Assembly: GCA_019055375.1 (NCBI GenBank)
Contig: JAHQIW010003944.1
Coordinates: 62,001-126,000, forward strand
Reading direction: 5' to 3'
Source: Parelaphostrongylus tenuis
Taxonomy: Eukaryota; Nematoda; Chromadorea; Rhabditida; Metastrongylidae
DNA length: 64,000 nucleotides
The notes beneath the pieces are model-generated. The model was not told the origin of the DNA, ran no database searches, and saw only the letters and a program-made list of their open reading frames with translations. Position 1 is the first letter of the stretch. Each line of letters starts with the position of its first letter. Made by a program: the position numbers and the translations under genes. Shown here one piece after another: positions 33,712-43,861 of this stretch.

Positions 33712-34764
33712 GTAATGTCTACTTGTATGATTTTGATATATCTTTTCTGCATTCTATACAAAGTTACATGATTGGCGCAAACTTGGATTTTGATCTATGG
33801 AATTGAAAAATTCTTTCTTAAAATTTCCGTGTGACATCTGCTATTACCTTCTTCAGTGAGTAAAAAATGATGAGTTTAAGATTCATCTGCAGTGCTAGCT
33901 CTTCGTTTGATTACTTCAGCTACTAACTCATGTTGGTGAATTCGCTGAGCCTAATCGTGATTTCATGCGGCATCTCAAATATGTGGTCAAACACAGACTA
34001 AGAGCGACCATTTATATATCATAAGATGCAGATTAATTCGAAGAGAAAATGCGACGTCTACGTGTTGTGCTGGTTTGCAACTTCAACATGCACGCAGACG
34101 TTGTATCTGGGCTAGACCTACACGGATTCAATGAGGCAATTAGGTTATTTATAGAACTCAGTTTGCATGCAACAAATATGCTCAAATATACTGAATTTTG
34201 AGACATATAGGAGTTTACGAAATAGAATTTCCTCTAAGTGAAACCATGATTTTTTGCTTTGGACAGTGCAGAGCGTATGACTGCATAAAATTTACCTCTC
34301 TACTTCTGTCCAATATTTGACAGTCACACCTAAACCTATTAGAGAAGGCAATTGAAGTTGCTGCGCGCTGCACGAAATGCAAGGGGCGCACAATTTTCGT
34401 AATTTGATTGCGTTTCTCTCAAAGTTTAAAAGCGAATTTAAACATTTTCTTCTTCTAAGTTTTATATTTTTCTATGCACTTTCCCATAAATTGATGCACA
34501 TGGAGCATTTATGTGTGAAAAGAAAACGCTCGTGCTCGACGAAGTCATGATGCTTGCGGTGTTTCAACTATAGTAAGTTGCACAAAGGGTAATATTACAT
34601 GATTGTTTGTTTTCAGTATCCTCTCTTCTCCATAAGTTGAAAAGTTACTTTACTAACTACAGATCAAGAAAAGAATTGCTTGTCAAGAACGATATTGCTC
34701 ACTGCATGCAATAACACTCCATCAATACCTTTCAAGAAATATTTTTTGATTATTTGGCACAGGT
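33712..34764. other. No secure gene
   Basis: A 50-codon ORF at about 34,051-34,203 (VVLVCNFNMHADVVSGLDLH) faintly recalls the GDFN motif of LINE endonucleases but is too short and isolated to call. The rest is AT-rich. Confidence 0.35.
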
Positions 34765-34989
34765 TTATAGGATAGACTTTGCTGTATCGTTAAATAAATG
34801 ATGAATTTTCAAACAGAGATGCTTCTCGCGGCTTGACGCAGTATTGATCCCACTCCCCGACACTCTTCGGCAAATATCAGCAGCGCTTTTACGGATCGCC
34901 TCAACCTGGTTAACCACGACCTTGTAAAGAAATATGCTCACCCACTGCTTTACGGCGTCCGTAATGAAGAAAAATTTCCAATCAAGCAA
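34765..34989 (-). CDS. Unrecognised 74-codon ORF, exon-like
   Basis: A minus-strand frame that is GC-richer than its surroundings. It reads ITDAVKQWVSIFLYKVVVNQ, then VEAIRKSAADICRRVSGSG, and ends at a TAA-flanked stop. Amphipathic helical character is likely, and no known family is recognised. The compositional contrast and protein-like residue mix suggest a genuine exon or remnant. No clear acceptor is seen at its start. Confidence 0.3.
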   Translation of the reverse strand: MLDWKFFFITDAVKQWVSIFLYKVVVNQVEAIRKSAADICRRVSGSGINTASSREKHLCLKIHHLFNDTAKSIL

Positions 34990-35529
34990 TGGAGTAGAAT
35001 GCTAGAAATGCTGGAACTTGCACAGCAAAAAAAAGTGTAATACGGGTTAAATAATATAAAATTTTTATTAAAATTTCCATATAATCATTTTTCTGCACTA
35101 TAAACATATCGAAAGCGCGTAACGACCACAAAACATGCGAACAAATTCAGATTCTCTACGCATTTCTTAATATTTGAGTGTCTTTAAGGTGATCTTTTGC
35201 ATCTCGACCATTTTTTAGCTCTGCAGACCACTTCAATGTGACGGCGTCCAGATAGTTTCGGAGTTCTATCATAGTTCAGAAAGCTCCTGATTCGCCTTTC
35301 ATTGGCGATGAATATCCTCCATCACATACGCCAAAGAATTTGATACAAGAAGGGGCAAATGTTTGCATATTATGATTAAGCTTCCAATCTTGGAAGTTGT
35401 GGAAAAAAATTTGCCTGAATAAGTATTTTTTAGAAAGAGATTTCATCATATCACCAGATGAAAGATCAGGCCGCTCGTTCGCGTGCTGACAAACAATAAT
35501 GATGAGGGTCGGTGACGAAGCTGTTAACA
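34990..35529. other. No gene identified
   Basis: AT-rich sequence before the first A repeat. The 115-codon minus ORF (35,276-35,623) has a hydrophobic N-terminus but lies antiparallel to the better-supported A-repeat frames, so it is treated as a shadow. Confidence 0.35.
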
Positions 35530-35569
35530 GCATGAAAAGCAATGCAGTCGTCACGAGTGCTTTCTCTGG

Positions 35570-35752
35570 GGATAGTAGCTCAGACAACAAAGAACAGTAT
35601 GCAACGAAGAATAAAGAGAACATTGGTGAGTGGTCAAAGAAAGTACCGTCACAGAATTCTACACTTTGATGAACGGCACGGCATTTACGGCGACGTATTC
35701 CTCACGTGCCAAGAGCCATTCGACGTATATGAAAAATTCGTCATCGATCGTT
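35570..35752 (+). pseudogene. Exon-like fragment of unrecognised duplicated gene (copy A)
   Basis: Two adjoining frames. The first ends DNKEQYATKNKENIG at a GTGAG donor-like site. The second reads RKYRHRILHFDERHGIYGDV then FLTCQEPFDVYEKFVID and stops at TAG (35,752-35,754). The A' copy keeps both frames and extends the second by about 45 residues. Synonymous and conservative differences between copies point to former coding. Upstream parts of the same family recur at 55,880 and 59,860. Function unknown. Confidence 0.4.
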
Positions 35753-35956
35753 AGGAGTATATGCAGATCGCACAAATCTATGGCAATCAGAAAAAAGGTG
35801 GGTGGAGAAAGGCGAACATCGAAGAAGTGAAAATTTGTCGTTTTGTGTCTTCAAACGAGTATTGTCCAGATGTCACATCTAAAGCGTTACTGAAACGTTA
35901 CCTGCTCTATTGACCTCAAAGAAATGTCTGCTTAGGGAGAAATTGTATTTTGCCAG

Positions 35957-36345
35957 AACAACTCTCGCAAAGGGCACATTTACGGATTAAAGCTGTTGAA
36001 AATGTGAGGTGATGGAGGGCACTTGCGAAGTGATGGTCTATGTAGGTGTACTAAGAACTCATAACCAGTCGGACGTCTCACAGATAGTGCTGTGATTACC
36101 TTAATGGACGCCATACTAGATGAAGGATCACACCTCTTTGTCATCGATTGGTGCACTACCGTTCTCCTACTTAGGAGTTTGCTACAAAGAAAAGCAGCTG
36201 AAAGCTTAGATGTTGCTTAAGCTCGAGAAAATGTTAGAAGGGCGTTTGCTAAATCCAGTCATGTCAAAGTCTGCTTCTTAGGAATATTTCAACACGCTTA
36301 TGGAAAATATAACCTTTGCAACTCTCTTAGATATTTGAATCATGG
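35957..36345 (+). pseudogene. piggyBac-like transposase fragment (copy A)
   Basis: After a CCAG acceptor-like site, an open stretch reads KCEVMEGTCEVMVYVGVLRT then NQSDVSQIVL. Across a frameshift it continues SAVITLMDAILDEGSHLFVI, DWCTTVLLLRSLLQRK, and later HVKVCFLGIFQHAYGKYNL. The order fits the piggyBac DDE core, in which a short strand ending in VYTG-like residues is followed by a helix, then LDxGHHLFxDNWYTS carrying a catalytic aspartate, then LLxRKT. Here the aspartate context is FVIDWCTT. Stops interrupt it. The match rests on pattern only. A host gene derived from piggyBac is the alternative. Confidence 0.45.
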
Positions 36346-38018
36346 TTTGTATGAGGCTCAGGAAAAAGTTTCTTAACACCCGCAAAAAATTCAAAATTTT
36401 AGGTTCTTTCTAAATAGGAGAAGGCAAATGAAAAATTAATCTTATTCGCTGGAGAGATTCTTTTCAAAAAAGCGTTAGTCACCATTCGGAATGTCAGAGC
36501 TAGGCAACACCCAGTGGTCACAGGTTTTCTCGAATACCCCTTTATAGAACTGTGAAGTTCAAATCAAAATCATGATCCTTAAAACGATGTGTTTTTTCTC
36601 TTTTGTCATTTAAGTTTTGCCGGACAATACTCCTTTACTAGAATGCTAGTAATCAAGCTGCAGCAAAGGATTCAAAGAACTCAAAAATGTTTTGGTTTTC
36701 AAAGAGTTCTCTTGATCTATTGATCTCCTTCTGGTGTTTTGATTTGTGCTCTAAATCTAACCGGATTTATTCGTTCTTTAGGCTGATAGTTATCATTTGA
36801 TAGCGCAATGTTTCTTGGTTCTAGTGATGTGCCTATCTGCTGAAAATACGGTTTAGCTGGGAAAATAAGGTCGTTTTACATTTTTCACAACGCTGTTTAC
36901 CGATTATTCGACAAGGCGACATCCGTGGCAGGGGCATCGCAGGGGCGAGGCGAGGCAAGGCGATCGATATACTGTTATTCACTTGAAAATTTTACTTTTG
37001 TTGAGAAATAAACTCCAGAGAAAACGATTTTTCAATATACTACGGAAATTTCTTTACAAATTGATATGATGCTTTGCGGTTTCCATCGAGTTTTAAGCGT
37101 GATAAAAAGAAGGCGAAAAGCGAGTGTGAAAGATACATTTTAATCTGGATGCTACAGCGTTATGAAAGAATGTCTAAAAAACCGTCGACGTGAGCTGTAG
37201 CCTAAAGTCTTGACTTTTGAATGGTTGCCAACACTTCTACAAAAATTTCTTTTCCGACGAGTGCGGTTTTTCATTTGTATTGTACTGATGAGAAAGTATT
37301 AAATTTGATTCCTTCACGTAGATTATTGTAAATTTACAGGAATCTTAAGGAATATCAAATCTCCTGTCATGAGTGTTTCCTTGGCACCACGCTCAAATTT
37401 CAGTATGCCTAAGAGTTATTTTTGATTCATGCATGTGGTCGAGTGTGCAACACTGCACGTTCGGTAATATTGTCACTTAACGGCGTGTTTAATATTTCGT
37501 GTGCGGTTTCTCTATGTAAAGGATAGATCTTCGAGAACCTGATTAAACGGAAAGCCACCGTGAAAAAGTCGAGGCTAAAAGGCCGAAACACGCGTACTGC
37601 ACTGTGTACAGTGTATATGTGCTCATAACAGATCACATACATGACTCGAAGGCAACTGTCAAGCATAAACAAAGAACATTTCTGTAAGAAACTCCCCGGT
37701 AACGCTAGTTATCGTGCATTAAATTTTGATTTACACTTCAGATTTCTCCATAAAAGTCTTTTTCAAAGGCTTGACACTCTAAGATATATGTTTTCTGAGT
37801 TACAGTTTGGAACATCGACGATAAAAAATATATAGTTTCTTCTAAGAATAGAGATTCTTCATTCAATAAGTTATAATTTTGAGGTGCATGAGCGTTCTGT
37901 GTACTAAGAATGCTTTTATGTTAGCACTCTAAATTAAACAACGAGCTAAGTATTCCGGAGCAAAAAGAAATATTCTCTTCATACGCACAGCGCGCTGAGA
38001 TAGCGCTTTCGAAAGCAG

Positions 38019-38321
38019 GTGCTCAAGTCTGTGTTACTCAAGCTAATCAATGACTATAGAAAGAGTAGTGGAAAAGCATTGTTCATCGAAAAACTTTGGG
38101 CAAATATTAGTAAATCGAACTCAGCATCCGTCCCAAAGCAGAACAATCTCATCGCTCTTTCAGCTCAACGACAAGGCCCGACTAAAAACCAAATACAGTA
38201 TGAAATTCTAAATCTACTATGCTGTCAAAAGACCACTAAAATCCGGCCAAAAATCTGTGCCCCGAGTAGGAATTACGGAAAATCTAGTGTATTTGAATTG
38301 TACACTTTGTCCTATAGTTAG
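38019..38321 (+). pseudogene. Unrecognised 100-codon ORF in palindrome arm
   Basis: A lysine/serine/asparagine-rich frame containing KLWANISKSNSASVPKQNN and ALSAQRQGPTK. In the right arm the same frame is cut at QGPTK by one extra base in an A-run (near 46,468). An alternative overlapping frame reads ERVVEKHCSSKNFGQILVN. I see no domain. The one-base difference means at least one arm cannot encode this product. Treat as hypothetical. Confidence 0.25.
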
Positions 38322-38358
38322 TCATTTAATCATAATCTTTTTCTGACTACCTAGTACT

Positions 38359-38928
38359 ACAACTGGAAAGAAAGCTCCGGTGCACATTGATAAGAGTGAG
38401 ATAACTCCAATGCATACCAAGGGAATATTACATCTTCTTATGTGGGATTTACCGACTGAAGGCCTAGATATTATTCGTATTTATTTTCCTTTTGCTTGAA
38501 GAGAAGCATCTCGCTGTGGTCAACCGAGAGCGCGTTTTGATACAGCAAGACAATACCACACCGCTTACTGTCAACAAAACCAAAGACAAGTTTGATGAAT
38601 TGAATAAAATCGAAGACCTACCGCATCTCGACTACACTCCATATTGCGTTCTATCCGAGTTTGGCCTTTTCCGATCAATGCAACACTTTTTGAAGAGTCG
38701 CCGTTTTGAATCGTTTGACGTAGCCGAGAGTGCATGTCAAGAGTTCTTCGAGCCCAGTTCGATGGAACGATACTTCGAGCTGATCCAAAACTTGGCGGAC
38801 AGTTGGAAGAAAGTTGTAAAAACTGATGGCATTCATTTCTAAGAATAGTTAATATTGTTTTTTGCTGAAATTCATGCATAAATTGTCAGTTTTTCACAAG
38901 TGGCTCGAAACTTTCTTTCCAACCTATT
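38359..38928 (+). mobile_element. Internally deleted mariner M1 (left arm)
   Basis: Ends are inverted: caactggaaagaaagct near 38,360 against taggttggaaagaaagttt read on the minus strand from 38,927. Inside, only the C-terminal transposase region remains (38,492-38,842). LIQQDN replaces the usual LLHDNARPH context, DYTPYCVLSEFGLFRS corresponds to YSPDLAPSDYHLFRS with the third aspartate altered, and FLKSRRFESFDVAESACQEF and DSWKKVVKTDGIHF complete the tail. At about 570 bases it is less than half the usual length and non-autonomous. The identical element lies inverted at 45,726-46,294. Confidence 0.85.
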
Positions 38929-39057
38929 ACAGAGTTCACATATGAGCTCTATAACATTGTAGCAACTGTTCTTACAAAATGTGCGCCTTCATACAGCACA
39001 GACCGTAAAAAGTGATACACTTGAACTCAAGTTTTCTATGTAAATATTATGTTTCAG

Positions 39058-40055
39058 TCAATTGAAAACAATCTCATCGACTGCACATGGGTTGATGTGA
39101 GTCATCAATCTTTGAAATTGAATAAGTTACATGAAGAAATCGATTGTTTGGAAAATGAGGTGAAAAGACTATAATTGGTAATCGAGGTATGTATTTAAAT
39201 TTTTTGAAACTTGAAATGCATGGTATATAATGGTTCAATATAAGGTTGGGATCGTATCGCACGATGTACTAACTAGATCAGATTTTCTCCAAATGACCTT
39301 TCGATAGATTTATTGCCCGGTGGTGTTTCTAGGTGTTGAAATATGATATAATTGATGACGAGAAGTTATTTACGAGATAAAGAAGTCTAATTTGTGCATG
39401 ATATTGGGTTTATACTTGGATCTTGTTCCAAGTATTAATAATCTATCAGGGATATCGTGATTGACCTGAAGGGAAACCCAAAAATTACATCGTCGTACAA
39501 TCTGCAAAGGTATGCGATTTCTTGTGGAGTCCTTCTAAGTATGGATGGGTGCCGAAATATCACGGTAAACATCAAACATCACTTTTAGTTAGTATCTTGT
39601 CGTAAGTGGCTGTCTATTAGGTCTAGCGATGTGACTTCAATAAGCGATCACCGCTAGATAGACGTCGTTGGTAGTGAAACAAAGTATGTCTAGCCCATGC
39701 TACTCCATTATATCGGCTTGGAAAAGAACAGTGGGTTAGGAAACCGGCACATTGTAACCTCATTCCTTGCTATTTGCAAAGGGAATGTCCTGTTACGATT
39801 GATGCAAAAAGTAGGCTTTGTCATACATCCATCTGTTTGCAAATTTATCCAATTCCACTGAGTTGCTTTTGATTGAGATAGATCTGCGAGTCAGTTATAT
39901 GCACCGTGACGAAAACGAATAAAATGCGGAAACAAGGATATACACCAAGGCAATACAGTCATCCTACATTGACAAGATCAACAAGACAAATAGGCAAAGA
40001 TGAAGGTGATGTGGCTCTTGCAGCTGTGACGGACGTTCTCAACGATTCCCTATAA
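39058..40055 (+). pseudogene. Unrecognised gene remnant with nematode-type exon (left arm)
   Basis: A clear exon-like unit at 39,058-39,186 has a GTTTCAG acceptor, a GAG|GTATGT donor and exactly 43 codons. It reads SIENNLIDCTWVDVSHQSLK then a coiled-coil-like HEEIDCLENEVKRL, interrupted by TAA at 39,172-39,174. Downstream, 39,697-39,861 is open (GLEKNSGLGNRHIVTSFLAI). The segment 39,895-40,055 reads MRKQGYTPRQYSHPTLTRST then IGKDEGDVALAAVTDVLNDS and stops, looking like a terminal exon. The right-arm copy has a two-base deletion in the first exon, so both copies are damaged at different places. No family recognised. Confidence 0.4.
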
Positions 40056-40221
40056 TATCTATTTAACAAAAATGCCTATAATATCTATTTAACAAAAAAC
40101 ACCCAAAGGGAAGCCGAAACTATTCTCATCGGTCAACAATTTACATTTGATGCATAAAAGATGTACTTCAACATAATCAGCGGTTGGTAGGTTTCAAAAC
40201 AATCAACAGTTAATATATGAG

Positions 40222-40793
40222 GTTAAGGAAAAAGCTTCCTAACACCAGCTGAAAATTCAAATAAAGTCATCAAAAACACCAATAATTATTTTCCGAAATA
40301 ACGACCATCATTATCCTCGTTCTTCTGCCAACAATCTGCAAACCTCCGGATCTGCTTGAAGTTGTCATTCTTTGATCTTTGAATTAAAAAAAAAACTACT
40401 GAAGTGCCTTTTAACGTCGTCAAATGTTTCGAATCGGCGTCTACGCAGGAACTGAACCGTAATCAGACGACGCAGCATCTCAACTGTATACTGAGTGAGG
40501 CAAGACCTCGACTCAGTCCAAGTCACTGAACTTTTTTGAAGTCTTCTCTGAGGGTGAAGCTAGGTCTGGTATTGTCTTACTGAAATAGCGCGCTTTCGAA
40601 AACAAACGAGACTGAGATCACCACTTTGAAATCGTTTGTACCACTTTGCAACAGTCATATGGGTCACACTCCCCTCACCTTTATCACCACAGATCTCTCT
40701 CGCAGCATCTCTTGTCAAAAGTTTTTGCTTCCAGCAATAGCGTATCAAAGCTCAAAGCTCAATTCTGTCCACCGTCTTAATCTGATATTCTAA
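40222..40793 (-). mobile_element. Internally deleted mariner M2 (left arm)
   Basis: Inverted copy of 43,862-44,432; see that entry. The minus strand encodes the N-terminal helix-turn-helix piece (40,560-40,748) and, after a deletion, the C-terminal tail. The 3' terminal repeat is ggttaaggaaaaagcttcct starting near 40,221. Confidence 0.85.
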
Positions 40794-41521
40794 GAGTAGA
40801 TCAAAGTTTGATCCACCATAGCTAGCGTTACCGCGGAGTTTCTTGCAGAAATATTTCTGAGATATGCCTAACAGTTATCTTCGAGTCATGCATGTGATCT
40901 GTTATGAGCACATATACACTGCACACAGTGCAATCGCGTGTTTCGGCCTATTAGCCTCGACATTTTCACGGTGCCTTCCCGTTTGATCAGTTCCTCGAAA
41001 ATCTATCTCTTACATAAAAAACCGCACACGAAATGTCTACACACGCTGTTAAGTGACAAGATTACCGAACGTGCAGTGTTGCACACTCGACCACATGCAG
41101 ACTCAAAAGTAACTCTTAGGCATAATGAAATTTGAGCATGGTGTCAAAGAAACACGCGAGACAAAAGGTGTGATATTCATTAGAAAATTTTAAAAAATTC
41201 TCCCGTTTCGTTGGTGTTAGTCGTCTTCATATTGAGCATGACTACTGAAGCTTCCCGCAAATGGCCTTTTCCGGGTACAGAAGTCGTCATCTTCAAAATC
41301 TCATAACAACCATCATATGATATTCACCTTTCAAAAAATTGAGAATGTGGGTTCACTTGCAGTGCAGCAAGACAAAATGTGCAAACAAAGGCGATGATTC
41401 GCTTTGGCTAATGTTTCGACATCTTTGTGTTCTTCGGAGCCAACGGTTCTAGTCAGTCTTCCTCAGTTGTTGGTCTTTGATGTGAATCTTCATTTTCATT
41501 GTCGTTTGAGTCGAATATTCT

Positions 41522-42050
41522 TTGGAGAATCACGACCGAAAGGTGAAGAAAAGAAACAAAGAAAGATGTTCTGGAAACTCGATTACAGATAATGATGAGC
41601 TATCAACAGATTCAAGTGAGCGTGGACAGGTGAATGCTTACCACCCCAAAGAATTTGAAAAAAAAACCATATTTTTGAAAAACAATGAAATGGACTTCAC
41701 GAAAGGAAAGATCGCGGAATCTAATGCTGTATCTGGGAAAAGTTGCTTAGACAACGAAGAGCAGTATGTAACGCAAAATAAAGAGGACATTGGTGAGTGA
41801 TCAAAGAAAGTATCGTGACAGAATACTCCACTTTGATGAGCGGCACGGTATCTACGGCGAAGTATTGCGCACCTGCCAAGAGCCATTCGCCGTATATGAA
41901 AAGTTTGTGATCGATTTTCAGGAGTATATTGCAGAACGGTCAAGCCTGTGGCAACTAGAACAAGGCTGGGTGGAGAAAGGCGAACATCGAAGAAGTGAAA
42001 ACTTGTCGTTTTGTGCATTCAAACGAGTATTGCCTAATTGTCATGTCTAA
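41522..42050 (+). pseudogene. Exon-like fragments of unrecognised duplicated gene (copy A')
   Basis: The first frame (41,522-41,797) is acidic and asparagine-rich: SGNSITDNDELSTDSSERGQ, KEFEKKTIFLKNNEMDFTKG and DNEEQYVTQNKEDIG, meeting a GTGAG donor-like site. The second (41,790-42,050) reads RKYRDRILHFDERHGIYGEV, TCQEPFAVYEKFVIDFQEYI and AERSSLWQLEQGWVEKGEHR, ending NCHV. The two are in different frames across a short gap, so an intron or a frameshift separates them. This is the longer, better preserved copy of the family seen at 35,570. The 5' region is also related to 55,890-56,100 and 59,860-60,300. Function unknown. Confidence 0.45.
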
Positions 42051-42125
42051 AACATTACTGAAACGTTACCTCTCTGTATAAACCTCAAGTAAATGTCTGC
42101 TTAAGCAGAAAATGTATTTTTTCAG

Positions 42126-42515
42126 TACAACCCTCGCAAAGGACACATTTACTGTTCAAAGCTGTCGAAAATGTGAGGTGACGGAGGGCACATGCGAAGT
42201 GATGGTCTACGTAGGTGTACTCAGAACTCATAACCAGTCGGACGTCTCACAGATAGTGCTGTGATGAGCCTAATGGACGCCATACAAGATGAAGGAAGAT
42301 ACCTTCTTTGTCAACGACTGCTACACTATTTTTCTCCTACTTAGGAGTTTACTACAAAGAAAAACAGTTGAAAGCTTACATGTTGTTTAAGCTCGAGGGA
42401 TGCTGGAAGGACGTCTACTAAATGCAGTCATTGTCAAAAGTCTGCTTCTTTGGTATATTTCAGTACGCTTACAAAAATGTAACCTTTGCAAGGAAAAAGC
42501 CTCAATACCCGCAAG
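42126..42515 (+). pseudogene. piggyBac-like transposase fragment (copy A')
   Basis: Follows a strong TTTTTTCAG acceptor (to 42,125). One continuous frame reads TTLAKDTFTVQSCRKCEVTE, CEVMVYVGVLRTHNQSDVSQ and IVL, then after stops KMKEDTFFVNDCYTIFLLLR and SLLQRKTVESLHVV. The positions of the VYVG, FVND-CYT and LLQRKT blocks fit the piggyBac DDE core as in copy A. Copy A' keeps RKT where A has RKA, and A keeps DWCTT where A' has NDCYT, so the two decay independently from a better ancestor. It lacks the N-terminal and most C-terminal regions. Confidence 0.45.
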
Positions 42516-43861
42516 AAAATGAAAATTCTAGATTCTCTCTGAATAGGAGAGGGCAAATGGAAAATTGGTCGCGTTTGCTGGGGAGATTCTTTTCAAAGAA
42601 GCGCCAGTAACCATTCGGAAGGTGAGAGTTTAGGCTACACCTAGTCGTCGCAGGTATATTTGAGTACGCCCTTATAGAACAGTAAGATTCAAAACAAAAT
42701 CATGTTCCATAAAACCACGTGTTTTTCTCTTATGTCGTTTATATTTCGCCGGACAAAACTTCTTCATTAGAGTGCTAGTTCTCAAACTGTAGCAAAGGAT
42801 TCAAAGAACCCCAAAGTGTGTTTGCTTTTCAAAAAAGTTCTCTTGATCTATTGATCCTTCTCTGGTGTTTTGAGTTGTGCTTTAAACCTCGCCAGGCAGA
42901 GCTCTTTCTCTAGACTAATAGTTATTATCTGATAGCGCAACGTTTCCTGATTCTAGTTATGTGCTTATTCACTGTAAATACGGTTTAGCTTAAAAATAAG
43001 ACCGAGATTTACATTTTTCGCAACGCTATTCACCGACTATTCGGCAAGGCGAGATCCGTGGCAGGGGGCATCGCAGGGGCGAGGCGAGGCAGGACGATAG
43101 ATATACTGTTATTCACTTGTAAATTTTCCCTTCGTTAAACGATTTTTTAGGATACTACGGAATTTACTTCACGCATTGATATAATGCTTTGCGGTTTCCA
43201 TCAATTTTACGTGTGATCAAAATGAAGGCGAGAGGCGAGTGTGACACATACATTTTGATCTGGATGCGACAGCGTTATAAAAAATGTTTTGGAAAACCGG
43301 AAAAATGAAGCTGTAGGTCAAAGTCTTGGCTTTTGAATGGTCACTAACACTCCTACGAAAAGTTCTTCTCCAACGATTAGGGTCGGTTTTGCATTTATCG
43401 CCCTAATGAGAATGAATTAAATTTTATGTTTGTTTCACGCAGTATAGATTATTGTAAATTCATAGGAATATCTAATGAATATCACACCTTTTGTCTCGAG
43501 TGTTTCTTTGACACCATGCTCAAATTTCATTATGCCTAAGAGTTACTTTTGAGTCTGCATGTGGTCGAGTGTGCAACACTGCACGTTCGGTAATCTTGTC
43601 ACTTAACAGCGTGTGTAGACATTTCGTGTGCGGTTTTTTATGTAAGAGATAGATTTTCGAGGAACTGATCAAACGGGAAGGCACCGTGAAAATGTCGAGG
43701 CTAATAGGCCGAAACACGCGATTGCACTGTGTGCAGTGTATATGTGCTCATAACAGATCACATGCATGACTCGAAGATAACTGTTAGGCATATCTCAGAA
43801 ATATTTCTGCAAGAAACTCCGCGGTAACGCTAGCTATGGTGGATCAAACTTTGATCTACTC

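Larger units (their letters stand above)
35530..37745 (+). repeat. Direct repeat A
   Basis: About 2.2 kb matching 41,720-43,840 in the same orientation. Shared landmarks in order are an exon-like end (KEQYATKNKENIG then gtgag), the frame with HFDERHGIYGDV, a piggyBac-like fragment, a mariner-terminus-like word (aggaaaaagtttcttaacac at about 36,370), a G-rich patch at 36,925-36,965 (ggggcatcgcaggggcga), an interspersed repeat with tgacttttgaatggttgcc, and a minus-strand frame with SDNITERAVLHTRPHA at 37,430-37,540. The A' copy runs into the right palindrome arm, while A ends just before the left arm. Confidence 0.8.
37883..41184 (+). repeat. Left arm of near-identical palindrome
   Basis: This 3,302-base arm is the reverse complement of 43,471-46,771 (3,301 bases), with only a few differences noticed. 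Those are an extra A in the right arm near 46,468, a two-base loss in the right arm near 45,560, and isolated substitutions such as that near 38,363. The edges are sharp: ggtgcatgagcgttctg at the outer end and gatattcattaga at the inner end. Contents: two deleted mariners, a gene remnant, a 24-base tandem duplication (cctataatatctatttaac) near 40,050-40,097, and a reverse-oriented copy of the end of repeat A' (40,815-41,150). Confidence 0.9.
41185..43470 (+). repeat. Palindrome spacer containing most of direct repeat A'
   Basis: The 2,286 bases between the palindrome arms. The first part (about 41,200-41,720) resembles 59,860-60,330 (catcttcaaaat, ataaaaaccatcatat-like words, gattcgctttggctaatgtt). 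From about 41,720 it matches repeat A collinearly and continues into the right arm to about 43,840. It contains the exon-like frames and the piggyBac-like fragment listed separately, and a G-rich patch at 43,045-43,095. Confidence 0.75.

Noticed and set aside
35276..35623. 115-codon minus-strand ORF with a hydrophobic start resembling a signal peptide
   Set aside because: Antiparallel to the A-repeat exon-like frame, which is conserved in A'; the minus frame is not.
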